64,000 nucleotides of DNA from Romanomermis culicivorax (Eukaryota > Nematoda > Enoplea > Mermithida > Mermithidae), in assembly GCA_963922205.1 (NCBI GenBank), contig CAWUHX010000066.1, forward strand, positions 1,178,001 through 1,242,000, written 5' to 3'. Positions 38,101 to 49,684 of the stretch are shown here, piece by piece; within the stretch, counting starts at the first letter, position 1, and each line of letters starts with the position of its first letter. Below the pieces are notes generated by a model. That model made no database searches. It worked only from the letters and a program-made list of their open reading frames with translations, and had not been told where the DNA came from. A program made the position numbers and the translations under genes.

Positions 38101-41100
38101 GCCAGCAAATTTTTACATCTGAATCAGTATATGTAAAAATATTCGCTTGGTCCACATTTGTAAAAGTTGTGTTACTCTGTTGGAATCATGTATGCTTTGT
38201 TCAGAAAAATCGTTAAACTACAACACCATTTTCATTCTTATGAAATGTTTTTCTGCTTTTCTTTTCTTCATCACTTCCTTGATCAATGCTGGACAACCAA
38301 GTCTCCTGGAGGTGAGCAAGAGTCTGCTGGAGGTCAATAATAACCAGCCGGGGGTCCAGAACCCCCAAACTCCCCATGTGAATGTATGGCATACTTATCT
38401 ATATTTCGTTGGACTGCCATGGCAATTTCTTTGTGCAGCGTCAATCAATAGAAATGATTACAGCTGTACAAATTATATAACATCGCGTCGCGGTGTGAAA
38501 AGTATAAATAGGACGATTTGTTATTGGTCAATTAACAAGGATTTTGTAAAAATCAAATTATAATTTTGTGTTTGATGTTACCTAGTTACTTGATTTTCCT
38601 GAAAATTCTTTGAGATGGCAGATTTTAACTTCTCTACTTGAATTCCTCTGCGCAAGCATTCTTAATCGCACGCAGGGACTTGGTTACGTGAAATTTTGTT
38701 TTTCATACCTGATAAAAATATTTAATTGCAGGCTTCGTTAGTGAAGAATGGATGCTGGCACAAACAAATATTGTGTCAACAACGGTTGCGGCCGAATACA
38801 TTATATAAGTCCAACATCAGCAAAATACGAAACGATTGAAAAATCTTGAGAGATTCAACTTTAGGAAAAGGTATCTAATATGACATCAGATCGAATTTCC
38901 ATTTTTAGCTACGCCGTGACAGTTATAAATCACTTCGACTTACTTGACGCACAAAATCGGATGAATCAATGATTCCAAAGCGAACCAAGCCATATACAAC
39001 GATACGAAATTAACGTAACCTGTGTTGAACTGTACCTGCGTCCCGGTGCCGGATGACAAATAACCGACCATGGCCACATTCACCAGGATCATAGCGGCCG
39101 TGAACGTTAACGAATGCATGAACGAAACGGGCAATAGCCACATGGACGTTTTGACGTTCGACCAAGTGACGAATCGTTCGGATAATGAATGACGGGCCGT
39201 GTTCAAACCGAAATCAGTCAAATAACGTTTGTTGACGAAATAGATGAGGGCGTACAGCGAACAGCTCACGATTTGGATAATTATAGAGAAAATCGTCGAG
39301 GCTTTCGTGCCTGTAAAGGCATATCCGAGCATAACGAAAAAATGAGCACAGCATAGAAATTCTGCTGGAGGTCAGCCAGGACAGAAGGTGGAATACAATT
39401 TTTTCGTTCTTGATAAGAAAAAAAGGCTTTAGGTAGGTCTTCTAATATCCAAGCAGCATATTCGTCAACTTACATTAGTCAGATATGTGAAATTATTTGC
39501 TTAAATTGCACTTTTTAAAGTTTTAATGTTACTTTTTTGGAATTAAGTATGCTTTGTTTAGAAAAATTGTTAAACTACAGCATCATTCCCATTTTTATGA
39601 CGACTTTTTCTTCTCTCTTGCACATTTTCCTTCGTCATCTTCTCGATCATTGCTGGGGTAGTCAAATCTGCTGCGGGTCAGCAAGAATCTGCTGGGGGTC
39701 AAACCCCCCAAACCCTCCCACGTGCATGTATGCCTATAGTATGCGAGATGGTCTGTTCCCAAGTGAGCGGTTCTCAAGTGAACGATTCCCAAGTGAGCGA
39801 TTCCCGAGTGAGCGAATTCCCAAGTGAGCGAATCCTCAATTGAGCGATTTCCATGTGAGCGATTCCCGATTGAGCGAATTCCCAAATGGGCGAATTTCCA
39901 ATGGAGCGAATCCCATGTGAGTGATTCCCGATTGAGCGAATTCCCAAATGAGCGAATTCTCAATTGGGCGATTCAAAAACGAGCAATAAGAATGAAATAA
40001 CATTTTCCTTTTTTACCTTATATTTTTTTGTATAAATTTCTTTTTTATTTCGTTCTGTGTGTTACAATTATGTTTTCGTTTATGTATGTTTTTGCATTTT
40101 TATCTTTTGTGTCTGCTTTCTTTCATTTTCTTTTTTCTTGTCATCTACTTTTTTTCTTTTTTGCTCACGAAACAATACATTACAAGTTGTAATTTTTAGT
40201 AAGCATTGTCTCCAAATGTAATTGTTATACAATGCGACACGCTCTATTTCCTATTTAATTTTATCTTATGTGATTTTTTCTTCGTTCTTATCTACTTTTC
40301 ATCCTACTTTTTTACTTTTACTTCTTTATCTTTATCTTTTTCTATTCTCCCGATTGTTTCCTTTTTTGTTCTTTTTCGTATTATTTTTTCTTTCTTTCTC
40401 TATCTTGCTTCTTCTTTGTTTTCATTTTTTCATGTTTTTTCTTCTTCTAATGCTTTTCCACCTATTTTCACACATTAATGTCTCCATTTTTGTTGACGTT
40501 TCTTTTCTCTAGATGTTTTCTTTCTTTCTGCATTCTTTTGTTTACATTTTTTATGAAGATTTTCACACTTACAACGATGAAAGACTCAAGCATGCCAAAA
40601 TGTTCAAGAATGATACGGTAGACTAGGGTTATCTAAAATGACAACTTGTAATGTATTGTATCATGAGCAAAAAAAAGAAAAACTTAGATGACAAGAAAGA
40701 ATAACATGAAAGAGAGCACAGACAAGAGAGCACAGACAAGAGATGAAAACGTATAAACATACATAAACGAAAACGAGCAATATACACAGAAAATGTAAGA
40801 AAAAAGAAATACATACAAAGGAAAATATAAGGTAAAGAAGGAAAATTTAAAGAAAGTGTTATTACATTCTCGATCACTCGTTTGGAATCGCCCAATTGAG
40901 AAGTCGCTTATTTGAGAATTCGCTCATTTGAGAATTCGCTCAATTGGGAATCGCTTATATGGGAATCGCTCAATTAAAAATTCCCTCATTTGGGATCTTG
41001 TTGAATTGGGGATTCGCTCGCTTGGAAATTCGCTCACTTGGGAATCGCTCACTTGGGAATCGCTCACTTGGGAATCGCTCACTTGGGAATTCGCTCAATT

Positions 41101-44100
41101 GGGAATCGCTCACATGGGAATCTCTCAATTGAGAATTTGCTCATTTGGAAATTCGCTCAATCGGGAATCGTTCACATGCGAATCGCTCAATTGGGGAATC
41201 GCTCACTTGGGAATGGCTCACACGAGAGTACCCCTGCAAGACTATATATAGTCGAAATACTTGTGAATTAGAAAGCAAGTACTATGTCATATCCTAACCA
41301 TTTCGTGCTAAACTATTTGTTGTATAGGATTGAAAGTTGGTGAGCGTACCCAACTTACCATCAACATTTTTTCAGTAAAAAACCTTACAATAAAAATATT
41401 GTGTAATTGACTTTGACGTGGTAATTGTTTTTTATCATTTCACGATCAACAAGCATTTTATAAAAATCATACAATACGACTGTTGAATATCATGTAAAGA
41501 ATTGGCCAAAAGGCACACATTAACTACTCCATCTATAGAAAACCAATTTATATGAGTTTGCGTCATCTTATTGGAGTTTTCCATCAAACAACGCCTTGTA
41601 ATTTGCGAGTTTTTTCATCCTTTTGTCAGGACATATTTTTTTCCGTTTTATTGTAAAAAGTGAGCATTTGGTTTGAAAAAAATTCGGAAATTCTGCAAAT
41701 AACACATTTTGCTGTAGCTTTGCATTCCACGTATTCTCGTTTTTAAAAGGAAAAAACTGCCGATTCAGAATTGCGATAATCGTACAAATCAGCTGGGATA
41801 TTATATTCCATGCATTTTGCAATGATCGATGTAGCGGGCGGAGTTTCTGCAAACGCAATCTTACTAGAGATCAGGAAATCAACTTCGATAATCTTGAAAT
41901 GATTGAACAGAGTGACATCATCAAGGACTCCGTATCATGGAGGAAAAGTTTATTGATTATAATCAGCTAGCCTTCCATAATTTTGAATATAGGTTTGGCT
42001 GCGACCTCGCTGCATCGATCATTTCAAAATGGGTGGAGCATAGCATACCAGTTTAGACTAAATGACAATCCGAAAAATTTCACGACATAATGGATTCAAG
42101 CTACTACAACTTTTTTCTTCAGAGCTTCTAAACAGTAGAACTGGAAACCAAGTATTAATATTTCTACGATTTTCTGCTACCACGTTTCAAGTACCGGTGG
42201 AAATTTGTGAGCACCGCAAAAGCCTTCAGAAATTTTTTGGGTAAAAATTTTCATTTTGTCCCTAAATAAGTAGCCTAACCGTTTTTCAATTTTTCGAAAA
42301 AAAAGTTTTTACTACAAACGGTACAATCTTAAGGCCCTGTCATACGTCGCCGCGCGGTAGCGCGCGGCGCCGCGCGGTGCCGGTTGTCCTATTCATACGC
42401 GGCGCCGCGCGGTGGCTTGTCATACTTCGCCGTGCGGTACCGCGCGGCGCCGTACGGCGCCGCTTTTTTACTTATGGATTTTGCTTTTCTCGAAAAATGT
42501 GTATTGGTTTAGTTGAAACCTGATGGGGCGCCGCGCGGCGCCGCAAAAATTACAAAAACCTATTCATACTTCAAAGGCGGTACCGCGCGGCGCCGGCCGG
42601 CGCTGCTTTTTAGTATGAATAGAACAACCGGCGCCGCGCGGTGAAGTATGACAGGGCCTTTACTTTGGCGCCAGTCTCACCTTGGTGTCCGTCTGGCTTT
42701 GGCGCTCGTCTCGCTTCGGCGCCTGTCTCACTTTGGCGCCTAATCTTATAGACGTCAAAGTAAGACTGTTGTCTGCACTTGGCGCCCATCTTACTTCAGC
42801 ACCAATTGTTTAGTAATGATTTTTCTTGGATGTCTTATTTTGGCGCCCGTCTCACTTTAATGCCCGTCTTATTTTGATGCCCGTTTCACTTTGGCACTAC
42901 TTTATTAAACACTTATTACTATTAACATTAAACAACATTTATTAAAATTTATTTACGTATGAGACGATTACCTCCACATTATTTTAATGTCATACTAAAT
43001 TCTACTCAACTTCATGACCAGTATTTAACAAATCATAAGTAAAGGCCCTGTCATACTTCACCGCGCGGCGCCGCGCGGTACCGGCCGGCGCCGAGCGACG
43101 CCGATTGTCCTATTCATACTAAGAGGCGGCGCCGCGCGGTACCGCGCGGTGGCTTGTCATACTTCGCCGCGCGGCGCCGTACGGCGCCGCTTTTTTACTT
43201 TTGGATTTTGCTCTTCTCAAAAAATGTGTATTGGTTTAGTTGAAACCTGATGGGGCGCCGCGCGGCGCCGCGAAAATGACAAAAACCTATTCATACTTCA
43301 AAAGCGGTACCGCGCGGCGCCGACCGGCGCCGCTTTTTAGAACAACCGGCGCCGCGGGGTGAAGTATGACAGGGCCTTAAGGCTCAATTTCAAACAGAAC
43401 AACGACGTTGAAGAAAATCATATCTGGCGCGAGAAACGTTGGCTTAGGCTTAAGCGTGGACTTAAACGTAGGCTTAGGATTAGGTTTAGGCTTAGACTTA
43501 CACTTTGGCATAGGCTTAGGCTTAGGCCATTCATGCTGGCCTGAGATATTTATAGCCAATATGGTAATGTAAAACTATGCATAAAATTTGCATTGATGAA
43601 AACACATTGTTAGTATACTAGGACGTAGTAGGCGCCAAAGTGAGATCCAAAGTAAGACGGGCGTCAAAGTGAGATGGACGCCAAAGCGAGACGGGGGCCA
43701 AAGTGGGACGGAATCACGACATACAGACTGAATGGTTTCTCAGGAGCTTATCTGACTAAAAGGGATCATGTCACCTACCTTCTGGTAACCAAACCGCTGT
43801 TATGTAGCAATAACAGACTGGCTCGAACATGGTACCCAAACCGCTATTGATTAAAATTGGAACGATGTGATGCGTCGAGCTTATAATCCAAATGAATATG
43901 CAAATTAGCCTTATCGGCCAGCTAACCACATCGACGACGCTTTTATGAATCGTGACATATAAACGTTCCATGGCTATTAAAAGCATGGAATAAACAACGT
44001 TGACTGTTGGCATCATGTAGAAATAGAGGAAAATCGAACAAGACAATTTATTGATGGGCAAAAAATCATTTTCGACGTCGGAGAATTGGTATTCGATTAA

Positions 44101-44346
44101 AAATATGTGGTAGATTACCAAACACAGGAGAAAGCAATCTTTCAAAATGTAGACCAAATTGCAGTTAACGATCATAAATTTGACGTTGGATGGTATGGCG
44201 CCGCCCGATTTGTTCACTAATTTCCAGCATAAAATGTTGGTCAAGAGGGCCAAAAATGAGACCAGGCCGATGATCAAAGTTGACAATTGGAATAAAACGG
44301 TGGAATGTAAATCTGGGCAGGGATTGTGCGAAAAATTCGTCAACAT
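35102..44346 (-). CDS. Nematode chemoreceptor, Sra superfamily (Sre/Srab-like), gene 2, 3 exons
   Basis: Exons (minus strand): 44346-43779, 39310-38944, 35543-35102; introns 4.5 and 3.4 kb. Borders are GT/AG and the phases (1, 2) join to 458 aa. Exon 1 encodes TM1 to TM4, with SGGAIPSNVK after TM1, MERLYVT after TM3 and VCYCYITAVW in the following loop. Exon 2 encodes TM5, the loop motif LNTARHSLSERFV, TM6 and TM7 ending HPILCVK. Exon 3 is a tail of about 147 residues, Ser/Arg/Pro-rich, ending in the motif shared with gene 1. It faces gene 1 tail to tail and is clearly its paralog. Only the last intron position is shared; gene 2 has one intron absent from gene 1 (after the LPEG segment) and lacks two that gene 1 has. 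Likely a sensory-neuron GPCR; ligand unknown. Intron 1 is packed with mobile elements. Confidence 0.8.
35544..38943 (-). other. Intron 2 of receptor gene 2
   Basis: Donor GTAAGT next to 38944, acceptor ATTTTCTTTAG before 35543. Holds repeat R1 copy 1 (37998-38386). The remainder is AT-rich with no recognised element or exon. Confidence 0.7.
37998..38386 (+). repeat. Dispersed repeat R1, copy 1
   Basis: About 390 bp, bounded by short inverted ends TACATGCAC and GTGAATGTA. Near each end lie CTGCTGGGGGTCA-type blocks, with a conserved middle around TATGCTTTGTTCAGAAAAAT. Two further copies in the same orientation lie at 39343 and 53110. Non-coding; type unknown, MITE-like in size and ends. Confidence 0.65.
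39343..39730 (+). repeat. Dispersed repeat R1, copy 2
   Basis: Same structure as copy 1, ending CGTGCATGTA. It begins about 33 bp from the splice acceptor of exon 2 of receptor gene 2, so exon 2 is bracketed by two direct copies of R1. Confidence 0.65.
39749..41226. mobile_element. Foldback element C with inverted minisatellite arms (CCCAAGTGAGCGAATT)
   Basis: The left arm (39749-39988) has about 14 units of a 15-17-mer near TTCCCAAGTGAGCGAA. The right arm (about 40870-41226) has the inverted unit, TCGCTCACTTGGGAA. The inverted symmetry extends inward: TTTTTTGCTCACGAAACAAT at about 40157 is mirrored near 40660. The T-rich inner left half (40000-40560) is matched by an A-rich inner right half. 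Open frames with the NRSLGNRSLGN-type period are artefacts of the repeat. Confidence 0.75.
42332..42659. mobile_element. GC-rich Harbinger-type MITE, copy 2, TTA duplication
   Basis: 328 bp, same TIR (AGGCCCTGTCATAC...) and GGCGCC-rich body as copy 1, flanked by TTA on both sides (42329-42331, 42660-42662). It ends exactly where the left arm of foldback D begins. Confidence 0.8.
43043..43377. mobile_element. GC-rich Harbinger-type MITE, copy 3, TAA duplication
   Basis: 335 bp, same ends and body as copies 1 and 2, flanked by TAA (43040-43042 and 43378-43380). Nested in foldback D. Confidence 0.8.
43441..43529 (+). repeat. Degenerate interstitial telomere-type array (TTAGGC)n
   Basis: Hexamers TTAGGC interspersed with TTAAGC, TTAAAC, TTAGGT and TTAGAC. 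G-rich on the + strand; at the centre of foldback D. Confidence 0.75.
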
Positions 44347-45428
44347 AATGGGTGATGAATTGAAAATCTCTTAATACAAAAGAACTCACATTAACGATGA
44401 AGTCAGCATCACTAGTAGTTTTTTAGTGCTACAGTAACTTGCTGTATTCTTCAGGTATATTCATTTCTCCTCTAATGCCTCGTTTACGCTGGAAACAAGC
44501 TTGTTTACCATGGAAACACGCACTTCATACTTGGAGCTGCAAGGCATATTGTCATTCGAAAGAGCATATGATGTCCACTGGAAAAACTATATGCTTTAGT
44601 TCATATTGTAAACTTTGGAACTCTACCAATTCTGAGAAAAAATTTTTCCTGTTGGTATCATTTCATACGGATGGGCATTTGATTTTCATGTAGTAACTGG
44701 AAAAACCAGTGCAGTCGCGATTTCAAAATTCGATGATCAAGTTAGAACTTGACAAAAAATAAAAATTAAGTTACATCTTCATTCCAAAGAAATAAAAATC
44801 ACTTGCATTTTGACTCCAAAAATAATTAATTTCCCGTTGGGGTATTGTAAAAGGGGATTATTTTGTGCGGGCAATTAATGAGCGAATTCAATTTTCCATA
44901 AAAATATATATTTTTTGAGATTTTCCAAGAAGGTCAACAAGGCGTACTTTAATCCAAAATGCAGAGCAAAAAATAATCCACTTTTTCATAGGTCTCCATC
45001 ATCTCAAGAACTGTCAATTTATGGCGATTTCTTGCTTCAAAGATCGTTTTTGGAGAGGTCGATATGCGTAAATAACATACAGGATAAAACCAAAAGGACC
45101 AAAGGTCAGAGGAATTGACCCTCTGACAGAGTAAAGCTTGTGATTCATTCGCTACAACAATTTTTAGTCAAGTTGATTGGTCACCCATTTTGTTTCTTTT
45201 TTAATTGAGGTGATTTTTTTTTTAAACAAAGAGATTTTTATAGTCAAGATATTTCTGTCTTCGGTATCAGCATGTTTTCCTTGATTTCTCGTGTGTTAAA
45301 TCTTGAAATTGCGTTTGCGATTTTTGTCTTGATTTTTTCGTCGACTTTTTGAATATTTTCGATGCAAAACTTGATCTATGGGATGTGATTTTAGATGAGT
45401 CATCGGTGATTTAACACACGCTTTCCAG
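44347..45428. other. Upstream region of receptor gene 2, LTR-end fragment
   Basis: No exon accepted. The segment 45095-45128 reproduces the outer end of the gypsy LTR (GGACCAAAGGTCAGAGG... CCTCTGACA), but the sequence left of it does not match that LTR. Confidence 0.5.
45095..45128 (-). repeat. Lone LTR-terminus fragment with hairpin
   Basis: Thirty-three bases match the 5' end of the gypsy LTR at 54757-54789 and 62969-63001, including the inverted pair GTCAGAGG and CCTCTGAC. Flanking sequence differs, so it is a remnant of a related LTR whose ends alone are conserved, or a short captured fragment. Confidence 0.55.
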
Positions 45429-45499
45429 GTTTCGCATTCGTAAACTTATTCGACACCTTCCCGAATTTCGTGATTTCAATTTTCACAACGACATATCGG
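45429..45499 (+). CDS. Possible orphan exon, 7TM-like segment
   Basis: A 71-bp open stretch with a good acceptor (CTTTCCAG) and donor (GTTAGT) encodes a hydrophobic segment containing FVNLFDTFPNFVISIFTTTYR-like order, reminiscent of TM7 of a nematode serpentine receptor. No neighbouring exon on the + strand could be linked. It may be a pseudogene fragment or chance. Confidence 0.25.
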
Positions 45500-45644
45500 G
45501 TTAGTATTTTGCTGCTCCATCTTTTTTATCAATTACAGATCAGGTATATATGATCATTATTGTATAAATAATGATGTGAGTGCTTGTAAACCTAGAGGAA
45601 AAAACATTTTAATTTGTTTTTCTTGAAATGCTTGTGAATAGTAA

Positions 45645-45733
45645 AGCCCCTGCTATACTTCGCCGGTCAGGGCCGGCCGGCGCCGGTTACATAATGTTAT
45701 ACTTCAGCCGGCGCTGTCCGGCAAGTAGCAGGT
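45645..45733. mobile_element. Degenerate small GC-rich MITE
   Basis: Begins after TAA with AGCCCCTGCTATACTTCGCC, then GGCCGGCGCCGG. The right end (GGCAAGTAGCAGG) is only partly matched. Related to the AGGCCCTGTCATAC family. Confidence 0.45.
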
Positions 45734-48700
45734 TGGAGTTGAATTTTATTTTCTTTAATTATTCCATTTTTGTGACTGTTATTATTATTATCATTTTTAT
45801 TATGCAATCTTTTTCTGAATGTTTCGATGCAAAAATAGAAAATTTTTTGGACTTTTTTTGTTGAAAATGTCCAAAAAACAAAAATATTGTATTTCCGGTA
45901 AGAATTCTCTGAATTATGGCTAAAACCTAGTCTAGCGATTAATAATTTTTTTGCAGCGTATGTTACAACATTAGCACGCGCCGTATCTAAAAATTTCGAT
46001 TGAGCTGAAATTGTTGCCACTTCCCGTTTTATTCCTCTTCTGGACATTTCTCGTAAAAACATCTCGAACGAACAACAGGGAAGTGTATTGACAGTATCAA
46101 TAAAAATGTTTCATGTTGGATGGTCTGAAAATCGAAAATTTAGAGATTTTCGGTGTTGCTTTAATAATACAGATACAAAGCAAGAAACACAGATTTATTG
46201 ATCAAGTTACTCTGAATTTGTATAGAATGAAGGGCCTTTCAATTATCACACCGATGAAAAATCCTTTTTTTATAACGTCTTTTCTGTTCCCTAAGTAACC
46301 TGATGAAAGGCTTTTTGGATTCCATTATATTTTCAGCCTATTGATTTCGACTTGACATTTTTCACTAAAAGATTCATGAACTGATTCATTAAGACTTTGA
46401 AAAGCTGAGGAGCAAAGAAGTATTGCTTTCGATTGTAGCATTGACGGCGGGTATCACAGAGTGATTTTAACTAATGCGTCTTCTGAAATTAACGACATTG
46501 TCACTTTCTATGCAGGATCAGGGAACGACAGACATGGTATTAGCATATAACATGTACTCTGGTTCAAAAAGATGGTATATCCTTAGTGTTCACTGCTGTA
46601 AAAGGCGGACACGAGGCTCCGTTTTTACGTAATATCATTTTGAAGAGTTTCTTGAATAAAGAGCCCTAAAATCATTACTTACGCGAATTTAACTCCTGTT
46701 ACCTTTCGAAGAAAAAAGATGTCATGCAAATACTAAAAAACCTGTTTACGAGGCTGTTTTTTCTCAGATTGACTGGGGCAGCCAAGACTACACCTTGAAA
46801 AAAGAAAATATTGGATAACGATATACGGTCATCACCTGCCTACGGATTTCGCTTAATTTTTTGCCTTTGGAGACTCATTTTAAAATAAACAGACCATAGG
46901 TTTGGACATGGGGCTACTTTCTCATGTTGATCAATTTTCTGCTTTCATTTACTGCAAAACGAATCACAGTGCGGCACTTTAAAGTCCATTATTACAAAAC
47001 CGTTCTATTGCTACGATTCTTCCATTCAAAATTATAGCAGACCCATTGAACCAATTCAAAAATTTTTTCCTTCCAGATGCATATTTTCTAATGTTCATCT
47101 TTGTAACAATTATAGAAGACAACCGTAATTGACTTCCTGAATTCTAGTAAGGCTGCGCCTTTCGAAATTTCGACCGCTGCATTAATCAGTTCAAAAGGAA
47201 TGGAGTATAATATTTGAGCAGTGAGAAATGTGAAAATCAAATCTTAAATTTAAAAGTATTTTACGTGAATACAGCTAACATTTGAATTCGTAATGATGGT
47301 AAATAATATGGCGTATGGTCCTGGAATGACGCATATCGACAGAGCTTTTTTATTAATAGGGTCAAAAGTAATGTTTCCTGCTGAACATGTTTTTACCGAA
47401 ATTTGTAAAAAATTTCAGTCATATTCCGCGAAATGTTAATACATCGTGCATTTATTTTCAATAATTTCCAATATATGCTATCCTGAAGTCGTCGGAACAT
47501 GCGAAGCATGTCGTGTTAAATCACTTTCCCATTTTTGGAAAGATTTACAGCTGCCAGCAAGCCCTGTGCGATGTGATTTTTAAAAAAATTTTCATAAAGT
47601 TTCATGTAACACATTTATGCAAATTTAGTTTGTAAGCGAAAACAGGAAAAACATGGAGTAGAAAATTATAAGCTCAACCTTGTTTCTTAGGGACATAATT
47701 GCGGTCATTTTGATGTCTTGATGTTTGATACACTGGATCAAGATTCTTTTGTGACTTTTCGGCCAGTGACACCCACATTACCGTTCGGAATTTCAGCTCA
47801 CGTTGGGAATTTCAGCTCACGTTGGGAATTTCAGCTTGAAATCTGCAATGAAAGTAAAAAAATTTTTCAATTTAATCATAATACTCTTTCACAGCATCAC
47901 AGTATTCGCAACGCTTTACAAAACAAAACAAGCTCAGACTCACATAGCCAAGGATATAAGCTTTTGAATAATGTCTAATGATTATTTTCTGAATATGTTG
48001 CTTCACAAACCGCTTGCTGTGCCTCATTAAGGATATTTCCAAGTAATTAAGCTAATATCTTAATAATATGTCATGAATATGTAAATTGGGAAAAATACGA
48101 CGATACCCCTGCGAAAGCGTTTTCTTGATTGAAAGTTTCCATTGCACATGAATGAATGCTCACGAATGTCATTTGCGATTAACTTAATTTTTTCTGTTTT
48201 TCGCTGTCGACGGTTTTGAGTTACGTTTTATTGCAAAAAGTTGTATTTATGATTATAATAAGGGTAATTGAAGAAAAATTGCTTTAGGGCAAATCACAGA
48301 AGGTGAAGTAAGTAAATTTAGGGCAGTTCAGGAAGATGAACTTCTTGGTATCACAGAAGGTGAAGAAGATACGTTCGGAGTATTTCGAAACAGAAAAAAA
48401 GCAACTGTAGAGTGAGTGAAATACATGTCGACATTTGCTATATGGAGAGACAAAGAAACAAAATATGGTAAAAGTCAAAACGGAAATGATACAGAAATTA
48501 ATCTAAGAGCAATCGTTGAGTATTTTTCATCTTCTCTCGACTTATGCGCTCTATCGTCATATCAGGAAAATTCCAGCAATCCTGGAGCCGGCTGCAAAAA
48601 ACAGAATGACCTCGAGCTCGAGATAATAGGGAGGAAACATCTTTGGGCACAAAACACATAGAAAAATTTCGCTATTAAAACTCGTCTCGTTTATAGCAGC

Positions 48701-49582
48701 CGGTCTTTGGAGTGATCAAGAAGTAAAATGAAGCAAAAACGATCGATCTTTTGTGATTGTCGTAACGCACGTAAATTTTTCTAAGGTTGTACATTGGTGA
48801 CGCAGTTTGATGACGCACAAAATAATCACCCACATCAAAATGTGTTGACGAGACTGCAACGAATAGTAAATTGTAAGATCCAGGATGGGCATGCTTGCTT
48901 TTTTCTTTCTCCAAATCTTCTACTCCAACCAGAACTAAATTTTCGAACGAATTCCAATTTTTTTCTATTTGTGCTCTTGCTTTATATAAAAAAATCGTTT
49001 CAAAAATTGTTTCTGTTTCACACGGCTGTGATATAACAACAATAAGAACGAAAAATCTAAAAGCAGAAGTGGAGAGAATACCCCAAGATTTACTACTCCT
49101 TTACTTCAGCTTTGCACCTACTTTGCTCCGTCTTCTGTAATTTGGTCCTTAAGTCAGAATAGACAAAATCGCTACATGTTATCATAATGTCAAAAGTATA
49201 AATATAGAGTTTCATCAAAATCATGCATTGTTTCAATATTTACTTCACAATAAGGAACATGTCCGGAATAACTGTTAATTTTGAAATGGCGCCAACAACA
49301 GAACAATGAATGTAAGTTACATGAGAGAGCTTATCACTGCAGCTGAAAAATGATTATTCTAGTGCCGGCGCTGCGCTTTTTTTGTGAAAAATTGTAATGA
49401 TTATTGAGGAAACTACAACATGACTGTGATTTTGCAAGCTACAAAGTTCACAGGCTATGCATTCGACATATGTACTTCTTTCCCATGAATTAATAGAATT
49501 TCGTAAAAATACTCCGATTTTCCGGAGGATACCTGCTTTAATTTCAACTCGTATTTCGAAACGAACAGAAGTATTAGAGTAA

Positions 49583-49684
49583 AGCCACTGCTATACTTCG
49601 ACGGCCGGCGTCGGCCGGCCGTTATAGTAGTATAACAGCTCAATAGCGGCGCCTATAATCTACTGGCGATGTGTAGCAAGGCCT
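49583..49684. mobile_element. Small GC-rich MITE, TAA duplication
   Basis: 102 bp. The left end is AGCCACTGCTATACTTCG, the right end TGTAGCAAGGCCT, with TAA outside both (49580-49582, 49685-49687). GGCCGGCGTCGGCCGGCC lies near the left end. Confidence 0.6.

Larger units (their letters stand above)
42663..43715. mobile_element. Foldback element D with inverted minisatellite arms (CACTTTGGCGCCCGTCT)
   Basis: The left arm (42663-42900) is a tandem array of a 17-mer near CTCACTTTGGCGCCCGT. The right arm (43628-43712) is the inverse, GACGGGCGCCAAAGTGAGA. MITE copy 3 (43043-43377) and a degenerate TTAGGC array (43441-43529) lie in the middle. The minisatellite core GGCGCC also recurs in the MITEs. 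Confidence 0.65.
39311..43778 (-). other. Intron 1 of receptor gene 2, nest of mobile elements
   Basis: Donor GTAGGT, acceptor TGCCTTTACAG. From left to right it contains repeat R1 copy 2, foldback C, a short inverted pair around ATCGATG(T/C)AGCG (41828 and 42011), MITE copy 2, and foldback D with a nested MITE and a TTAGGC array. Confidence 0.75.

Noticed and set aside
39749-41226. CRISPR-like array suggested by short regular repeats
   Set aside because: Repeats are directly adjacent without unique spacers, degenerate and inverted at the two ends; the genome is eukaryotic.
39595-41271. Open frames with periodic NRSLGNRSLGN or WESLTWESLTWE products
   Set aside because: They follow the period of the minisatellite arms of foldback C and appear on both arms in several frames.
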